This document shows, piece by piece, positions 6,673 to 10,253 of a stretch of DNA of 10,253 nucleotides. The number at the start of each line of letters is the position of its first letter. Position 1 is the first letter of the stretch. Location of the stretch: NCBI GenBank assembly GCA_012961565.1, contig DTZC01000066.1, positions 1 to 10,253 on the forward strand, read 5' to 3'. The notes below the pieces were generated by a model. The model had not been told where the DNA came from and did no database searches. It saw only the letters and a program-made list of their open reading frames with translations. The DNA comes from Dehalococcoidia bacterium. Its GTDB lineage: Bacteria; Chloroflexota; Dehalococcoidia; GIF9; UBA5629. Position numbers and translations under genes: made by a program.

Positions 6673-7404
6673 ATGCAACAAAGATGTCCTAACTGTGGTT
6701 CGCCGGTCGTTCCAGGTCAGCGCTTTTGTGGGGCTTGTGGTGCCCAAATAAGCCTTTCCTGCCCTCAGTGCAGAATTACAGTCAGCCCCGGGACCAGGTT
6801 TTGTCCCAATTGCGGCACGGCACTGGCTGGACCGCAGCCACAACAGCCAGCCTGGGCACCTCAGCAACAACAAACCTGGGCACCTCAGCAACAACAAGCC
6901 TGGGCACCTCAGCAACAGCCGGCCTGGGCACCCCCTGCACCCAAAGCCCCGCCATCATCAGCTAGACCGTTTCTAATAACATTACTCATCGTCCTTCTTG
7001 TCGGGCTCGGCGGACTCATATACTGGCAGTTCGGTGGTACCATAAGAAGCTTTCTCGCCACTTCTGGCACCCCTACTCCGACAGTGGATACTACAAAGCC
7101 TATAATTAAAAACATCACAGCAGTTGCCGGGGCAACCAGTGCTGCTATCCGCTGGGAAACTAACGAGCCGTCCAGCAGCCAGGTTGAGTATGGTACCAGC
7201 GATAGTTACGGTTCAGTTGCACCTGCGGTGCCAGATCACGACCCCACCGGAGGTGAGTCACTCGGAGTGGTCGATCACCTGGTAAACCTGACCGGGCTTG
7301 AGCCTGAAACTACCTACCACTACAGGGTGAAATCGAAAGACAAAGCAGGGAATGAAGCAGTCTCAGAGGACAAGACTTTCACCACCACCGCACTTGAGGA
7401 ATAA
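6673..7404 (+). CDS. Double zinc-ribbon membrane protein with extracellular FN3 domain
   Basis: The 243-aa protein has four parts. Residues 5-48 form two zinc ribbons, each CxxC-x10-CxxC: Cys5, 8, 19, 22 and Cys30, 33, 44, 47. Residues 53-97 are a Pro/Gln/Ala/Trp-rich linker with four units of W-A-P-Q-type repeat. Residues about 99-118 are one transmembrane helix (PFLITLLIVLLVGLGGLIYW). Residues about 140-238 are a fibronectin type III-like domain (AAIRWETNEPSSSQVEYG, then LEPETTYHYRVKSKDKAGN). With no signal peptide, the ribbons should be cytoplasmic and the FN3 domain outside. Cytoplasmic zinc ribbons of this type are common on bacterial membrane proteins and are usually unassigned. The ATG at 6673 has AGGAG 10 bases upstream, the best ribosome site in the cluster. 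A sensor or scaffold role across the membrane is inference. Confidence 0.87.
   Translation: MQQRCPNCGSPVVPGQRFCGACGAQISLSCPQCRITVSPGTRFCPNCGTALAGPQPQQPAWAPQQQQTWAPQQQQAWAPQQQPAWAPPAPKAPPSSARPFLITLLIVLLVGLGGLIYWQFGGTIRSFLATSGTPTPTVDTTKPIIKNITAVAGATSAAIRWETNEPSSSQVEYGTSDSYGSVAPAVPDHDPTGGESLGVVDHLVNLTGLEPETTYHYRVKSKDKAGNEAVSEDKTFTTTALEE
6853..6942 (+). repeat. Coding tandem repeat of 24 bases (WAPQQQQ units)
   Basis: Three full 24-base units begin at 6853, 6877 and 6901, followed by a partial unit at 6925. They encode W-A-P-Q-Q-Q-Q-T, then the same with A, then W-A-P-Q-Q-Q-P-A, then W-A-P-P-A-P. The DNA units are nearly identical (TGGGCACCTCAGCAACA in each full unit), which suggests recent slippage expansion. 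The number of units may vary between strains. The product is a flexible linker just before the membrane helix. Confidence 0.85.
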
Positions 7405-7483
7405 CTATCGTGGCGAGGCTGAAACTCTACACAGGTCAGTACAACTCAAAACAGACAAGGGACTACATTCCCACCACCACAAG

Positions 7484-7501
7484 CTGTACAATCCAGTACA
7501 G
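7484..7501 (+). other. Perfect 6-bp inverted repeat before the small lipoprotein gene
   Basis: CTGTAC (7484-7489) and GTACAG (7496-7501) are exact inverted copies separated by 6 bases. They abut the GGAGGG ribosome site at 7501-7506. As RNA this is a small hairpin that could hide part of the ribosome site; as DNA it has the form of an operator. Neither role is shown. Confidence 0.4.
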
Positions 7502-7516
7502 GAGGGATATGTAGCT

Positions 7517-7711
7517 GTGGAAATGAATGCCGGGGCAATGGTCAAGTATTTGTGTCTACCAGTAGTTATCTCCATGCTGCTTTTGTCCAGCGCCTGTGCT
7601 CTGATAAGCGATTCACCCCGCCATGCAGTTGATGAGGTGATATCCATAGCCCGGAGCTTCAGTCCAGACTGCTGGGCAGAGGTGGCACCACAAGGCGAGC
7701 CTTGTGGTTGA
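7517..7711 (+). CDS. Short putative lipoprotein, ends at an in-frame TGA
   Basis: The frame opens with a GTG at 7517, 10 bases after GGAGGG, or the ATGs at 7523 and 7538. It encodes a lipoprotein signal peptide, MVKYLCLPVVISMLLLSSAC, followed by ALISDSPRHAVDEVISIARSF. After SPDCWAEVAPQGEPCG it meets TGA at 7709-7711. The last seven residues are encoded by a 10-bp perfect hairpin. The same frame then stays open for another 53 codons with protein-like content, so this short product is probably the front part of a longer protein of about 110-118 aa. The gene could carry a nonsense codon, a palindrome insertion or, less likely, a recoded TGA. It lies between the zinc-ribbon gene and the small Cys-protein gene, on the same strand. 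No family was recognised. Confidence 0.55.
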   Translation: MEMNAGAMVKYLCLPVVISMLLLSSACALISDSPRHAVDEVISIARSFSPDCWAEVAPQGEPCG

Positions 7712-7738
7712 AAGCCAGCCGCTCCTCGGTACGAGGAG
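7687..7738 (+). repeat. Two adjacent hairpins inside the small lipoprotein frame
   Basis: The first hairpin has perfect 10-bp arms, ACCACAAGGC (7687-7696) and GCCTTGTGGT (7699-7708), with a 2-base loop. It ends exactly where TGA 7709-7711 begins. The second has 7-bp arms, CTCCTCG (7722-7728) and CGAGGAG (7732-7738), with loop GTA. No T-run follows, so they are not classic terminators. The layout of two short-loop hairpins about a dozen bases apart resembles the element at 3503-3539, though the sequences differ. Confidence 0.65.
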
Positions 7739-7870
7739 GCAGAAGCGATTATCACAGCACAATATCTGGGAAAAGGAATGTGGAGTATAGTCAAGACCTG
7801 TCCTATAAACCATTCACTTGACCATACCTGGTACTTTAATGATAGAACCAAAGAGCTGATATGGAAGTAA
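7712..7870 (+). other. Open continuation of the small lipoprotein frame after the TGA
   Basis: In the frame of the preceding gene, the bases after TGA read KPAAPRYEEAEAIITAQYLG, then KGMWSIVKTCPINHSLDHTW and YFNDRTKELIWK, ending at TAA 7868-7870. The content looks like a genuine small secreted C-terminal domain: alternating hydrophobic residues, three Trp, and a strand-like YFNDRTKELIWK end. There is no start codon with a ribosome site of its own near the beginning of this part, and an internal ATG occurs only at GMW. It is therefore best read as the second half of the lipoprotein gene rather than a separate gene. Confidence 0.5.
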
Positions 7871-7909
7871 AGACCATACCACGCTGGTGCAAAGAGGTTG
7901 AGGACAGAA

Positions 7910-8221
7910 ATGGGTGATATTTTAGATGAAGCCCAAGCAGTAGTTCAATGTAAGGCTTGCCCCTGGTATAAGAACTGTGTCTTGCCCATGCGGCTGACAG
8001 AGGATGACCTGAAAAGACAACTGGAGTCCTCCTTGCCAGGGGCTGCTACTCCAGGACCAGCACAATACGGTATGCAACAGTTGCTGTCCAGCTTGGCAGC
8101 AGCCGCTGAAAACTCCTTGCTCGAAGGCTGTCCCATATTTATCAACCGCCTTCGTTCCCACCCCAAGCTCGCCGAGCACATTAAGAAGTTGATGCAGGAA
8201 TGGCCCAGGGAAAGACAATAA
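7910..8221 (+). CDS. Small four-cysteine protein of unknown function
   Basis: I do not recognise this 103-aa protein. It has no signal peptide or membrane helix and is probably cytoplasmic. Near its start it carries C-x2-C-x5-C (Cys14, 17, 23, in CKACPWYKNC) and a fourth cysteine at 74 in a GCP context. Four cysteines in this pattern could bind zinc or an iron-sulfur cluster; a ligand Cys followed by Pro is common in iron-sulfur proteins, but this is inference. The rest is predicted helical, with an Ala/Gly/Pro-rich hinge (43-52) and a basic C-terminal helix (HPKLAEHIKKLMQEW). The start is ATG 7910, with GAGGA 5 bases upstream; the frame also opens at TTG 7898, which has poorer context. It follows the small lipoprotein frame by 39 bases and precedes the DUF4389 gene by 35. 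Confidence 0.75.
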   Translation: MGDILDEAQAVVQCKACPWYKNCVLPMRLTEDDLKRQLESSLPGAATPGPAQYGMQQLLSSLAAAAENSLLEGCPIFINRLRSHPKLAEHIKKLMQEWPRERQ

Positions 8222-8256
8222 AAAAGGTCACAAACCATACGTAACACCCACGCATT

Positions 8257-8886
8257 ATGGCTACAGATTCAAATGCCTATCCTATGAGCTTGACTATCGA
8301 TTACCCCGATAGGAAGCTAAATCGGTTGACCACTTTCTTCAGACCACTTGTAGCCATCCCGATTATTATCATTTTGACTTTACTTATTGGTTTTACCATC
8401 ACTCAGGAAGATGGTGGTTTCAACTTCAATTATGCTGCCGGAATCGTAGTACTGCCGACGGTATTAATGCTACTCTTCCGGCGAAAATACCCCAGATGGT
8501 GGTTTGATTGGAACGTAGCTTTGACCAGGTTTAACACTCGCGTCTGTGCTTATCTAATGCTCCTCAGAGATGAATACCCTTCCACCGATGAAGAACAGGC
8601 GGTCCATCTCGATATCCCTTACCCGGTGGCTAAAGAGGAGCTCAACCGTTGGCTACCGCTGGTCAAGTGGATCATGGCGCTACCACATTACATTGTCCTC
8701 TTCTTCCTTTACATCGGCGCCTGGATAGCTGTGATAATAGCCTGGTTCGCTATTCTATTTACCGGGCGCTACCCGCAGTCGCTGTTCCACTTCGTAGTTG
8801 GTGTCCTGCGATGGTCACTGAGAGTAACCGTATATGCTTTCTTGCTAACCACCGACCGCTATCCACCCTTCAGCCTCAACCGGTAG
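8257..8886 (+). CDS. DUF4389 family integral membrane protein
   Basis: This 209-aa polytopic membrane protein matches what I know of DUF4389, a family of unknown function seen in actinobacteria and Chloroflexota. The N-terminal MSLTIDYPDRKLNRLTTFFR motif leads into a helix (31-49), a second helix (59-74) and an amphipathic stretch with RRKYPRWWFDWNVALTRF. After a central loop (DEYPSTDEEQAV), the most characteristic part is WLPLVKWIMALPHYIVLFFL and the following AWFAILFTGRYP, then VVGVLRWSLRVTVYAFLLTTDRYPPF at the end. The family often has this block once or repeated; here it is a single copy. No catalytic motif is visible. The start at ATG 8257 lacks a clear ribosome site; AAGGT at 8224-8228 is too far away. 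The gene is the last of the plus-strand run and converges with mutS2. Confidence 0.85.
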   Translation: MATDSNAYPMSLTIDYPDRKLNRLTTFFRPLVAIPIIIILTLLIGFTITQEDGGFNFNYAAGIVVLPTVLMLLFRRKYPRWWFDWNVALTRFNTRVCAYLMLLRDEYPSTDEEQAVHLDIPYPVAKEELNRWLPLVKWIMALPHYIVLFFLYIGAWIAVIIAWFAILFTGRYPQSLFHFVVGVLRWSLRVTVYAFLLTTDRYPPFSLNR

Positions 8887-8988
8887 GTCCCACGATTCCC
8901 TGAAAGTTAGCCACTCCTCAAACCTGGAGAACCAGCCCACATTTGACTTGATGCTTGCCCCACCGAGTTAGCGTAACATATATCCTGG

Positions 8989-10253
8989 CTAACGCGAACC
9001 AGAGACTCTAGAGCCCTGCAACTTGACTACCGTCACGCCGCTTTCACCTTCATGTCCTACTCGGAAGGACTCCACTAGAGGATGCCTGCGGAGAAATTCA
9101 TGGACTAACTGCCGCACGGTGCCGGTGCCAAAACCATGTATGATGCGCACCTGCTGCAAACCTGATACAAAAGCATCATTGAGGTACAGGTCAAGTCTTG
9201 GCTCGATTTCATCAGCCCGTTTCCCCCGCAGGTCAAGCTCAAGCAAGCTTCTTTCCCGGCTGCGGATTGTTCTTACTATTGGCGAAGCGGAAGATACCCC
9301 CTCAGATATGTGGGTAATCTTCTCTACATCTCCTGCTTTCACCATAAGTTTCATATCCCTTGCCTGCACTTCGAGCCGGCGACCATTGCCGAGAACTGAA
9401 AGCACAACACCCTCCAATCCAGTCTCTATCAGCCGCACCCGGTCACCTACCCCGATAGCCAGTGCCTCCTCTGATTTCTGGCGATTCTTTCGAACCTGCC
9501 AAGCAGCACCTTCAAGTTCTTGCCTCACTTCAGTCACGACTTTTCTTGCCCGCTCAATGCCCATCTCCGACCTCGACTTCCTAAGCTCCTTGGCAGCCTG
9601 ACGAATGTCCCCTTCCAGCAGTGCTGCCTGTCTCAGTAGAGAGTCCCTGATTTGTGCCAGCACATTCCGCTCCTCCACTTCCAGCTTCTGAAGCCTTTGC
9701 TCAAGCTCTCTTCTCAGCTTGACCAGTTTGTCTTTTTCTCTTTCCAAATCACGCCGCAGGCTCTCAGCCTTTCTCTTCTCGTCTGCCAGTTCTGAGAGAA
9801 TGCTCTCCATCTCCAGATGACCTTGCGGCATGAATTCCCTAGCTTTATCAACAATCTCCGGGAGCAACCCTATCTGTGACGCTATAGATAGCGCATTGCT
9901 ACCCCCAGGCGCCCCCAGACTAAGATGATAAGTCGGTTTCAAGGTCCGGGGATCGAGGTCAAGCGAAGCGTTTTCAAACCCCGGAGTACGATGAGCAAAG
10001 GCTTTCAGCCCAGAATAATGAGTGGAGGCAGCCACCAGACTCCCTTTCAACTGGAAATAAAGGAGGACAGACTGGGCTATGGCAACCCCTTCAACCGGGT
10101 CAGTGCTTGTCCCCAGCTCATCCAGCAAAACCAGGCTGTTCCTCGTAGAATGACGAATTATGCGGACAATATTGCCCATGTGCCAGCTAAAAGTGGATAG
10201 CATCTGTTCAATACTCTGTTCATCGCCAATATCAGCAAAGACCCCATCGAAGA
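8989..10253 (-). CDS. mutS2: Endonuclease MutS2, C-terminal part (5' end outside the window)
   Basis: About 420 codons of the C-terminal part are visible; the frame runs through the window edge without a start, so the full gene should be about twice this size. The visible part begins in the MutS-type ATPase: FADIGDEQSIEQMLSTFS, then the Walker B segment SLVLLDELGTSTDPVEGVAI and the STHY switch motif. A long charged coiled coil follows (about 130-240 of the part after the internal Met at 10203), then a KOW-like segment (GVGDRVRLIETGLEGVVLSV). Last comes the Smr nuclease domain, with LDLRGKRADEIEPRL and HGFGTGTVR. MutS2 binds branched or recombination DNA and collided ribosomes in different bacteria. 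Smr motifs appear intact. It is convergent with the DUF4389 gene, with 102 bases between stops. Confidence 0.95.
   Translation of the reverse strand, partial: FDGVFADIGDEQSIEQMLSTFSWHMGNIVRIIRHSTRNSLVLLDELGTSTDPVEGVAIAQSVLLYFQLKGSLVAASTHYSGLKAFAHRTPGFENASLDLDPRTLKPTYHLSLGAPGGSNALSIASQIGLLPEIVDKAREFMPQGHLEMESILSELADEKRKAESLRRDLEREKDKLVKLRRELEQRLQKLEVEERNVLAQIRDSLLRQAALLEGDIRQAAKELRKSRSEMGIERARKVVTEVRQELEGAAWQVRKNRQKSEEALAIGVGDRVRLIETGLEGVVLSVLGNGRRLEVQARDMKLMVKAGDVEKITHISEGVSSASPIVRTIRSRERSLLELDLRGKRADEIEPRLDLYLNDAFVSGLQQVRIIHGFGTGTVRQLVHEFLRRHPLVESFRVGHEGESGVTVVKLQGSRVSGSR

Noticed and set aside
6853..6942. 24-base tandem units considered as a CRISPR or iteron array
   Set aside because: Units are directly adjacent with no spacers, in frame, and encode the W-A-P-Q linker.
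8967..8993. GTTAGC/GCTAAC inverted repeat near the mutS2 stop, as a terminator between convergent genes
   Set aside because: It has only a 6-bp stem with a 15-base loop and no T-run on either strand; the arm at 8988-8993 overlaps the mutS2 stop.
9023..9601. Open frame of 192 codons on the plus strand opposite mutS2
   Set aside because: It is Ser/Arg/Thr-rich, typical of the antisense of a coiled-coil gene, and mutS2 motifs are clear on the other strand.

Overview
The window is a stretch of bacterial chromosome with mid-range GC content. It most resembles a Chloroflexota genome of the Dehalococcoidia type. That placement is an inference from the gene mix: a DUF4389 membrane protein, several small lipoproteins with Pro/Ser/Thr-rich linkers, a zinc-ribbon/FN3 protein, and a KDSR-like SDR beside an epimerase-like SDR. 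No single marker proves it.

Left end (1-907): a tRNA-Val(CAC) gene on the minus strand and mtnN (MTA/SAH nucleosidase) on the plus strand diverge from a short intergenic region. Each has a plausible sigma70-type promoter.

Minus-strand operon (3396 down to 991): from one extended -10 promoter, an epimerase-like extended SDR is followed by a classical SDR resembling 3-ketodihydrosphingosine reductase. After that comes a small four-helix membrane protein whose reading frame is broken by what looks like a single-base deletion.

The spacer 3300-3664 holds the divergent promoters and a roughly 100-bp palindromic repeat element with two short-loop hairpins.

Plus-strand cell-envelope cluster (3719-8886): a PKD plus OB-fold-like lipoprotein; two tandemly duplicated lipoproteins with C-terminal lamin-tail-like domains; a double zinc-ribbon / W-A-P-Q repeat / transmembrane / FN3 protein; a small lipoprotein whose open frame is interrupted by one in-frame TGA flanked by hairpins; a small four-cysteine protein; and a DUF4389 integral membrane protein. 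Most of these are predicted to be exported or membrane-bound and none has an assigned biochemical role. At least three transcription units are likely, starting near 3591, 4502 and 6577.

Right end (8989-10253): the C-terminal half of MutS2 on the minus strand, convergent with the DUF4389 gene and cut by the window edge.

I see no phage, transposase, CRISPR or toxin-antitoxin genes. The points most worth checking are the TGA-interrupted lipoprotein frame, the duplicated lamin-tail lipoproteins with a new Cys-rich insert in one copy, and the pairing of two SDR types suggestive of lipid metabolism.
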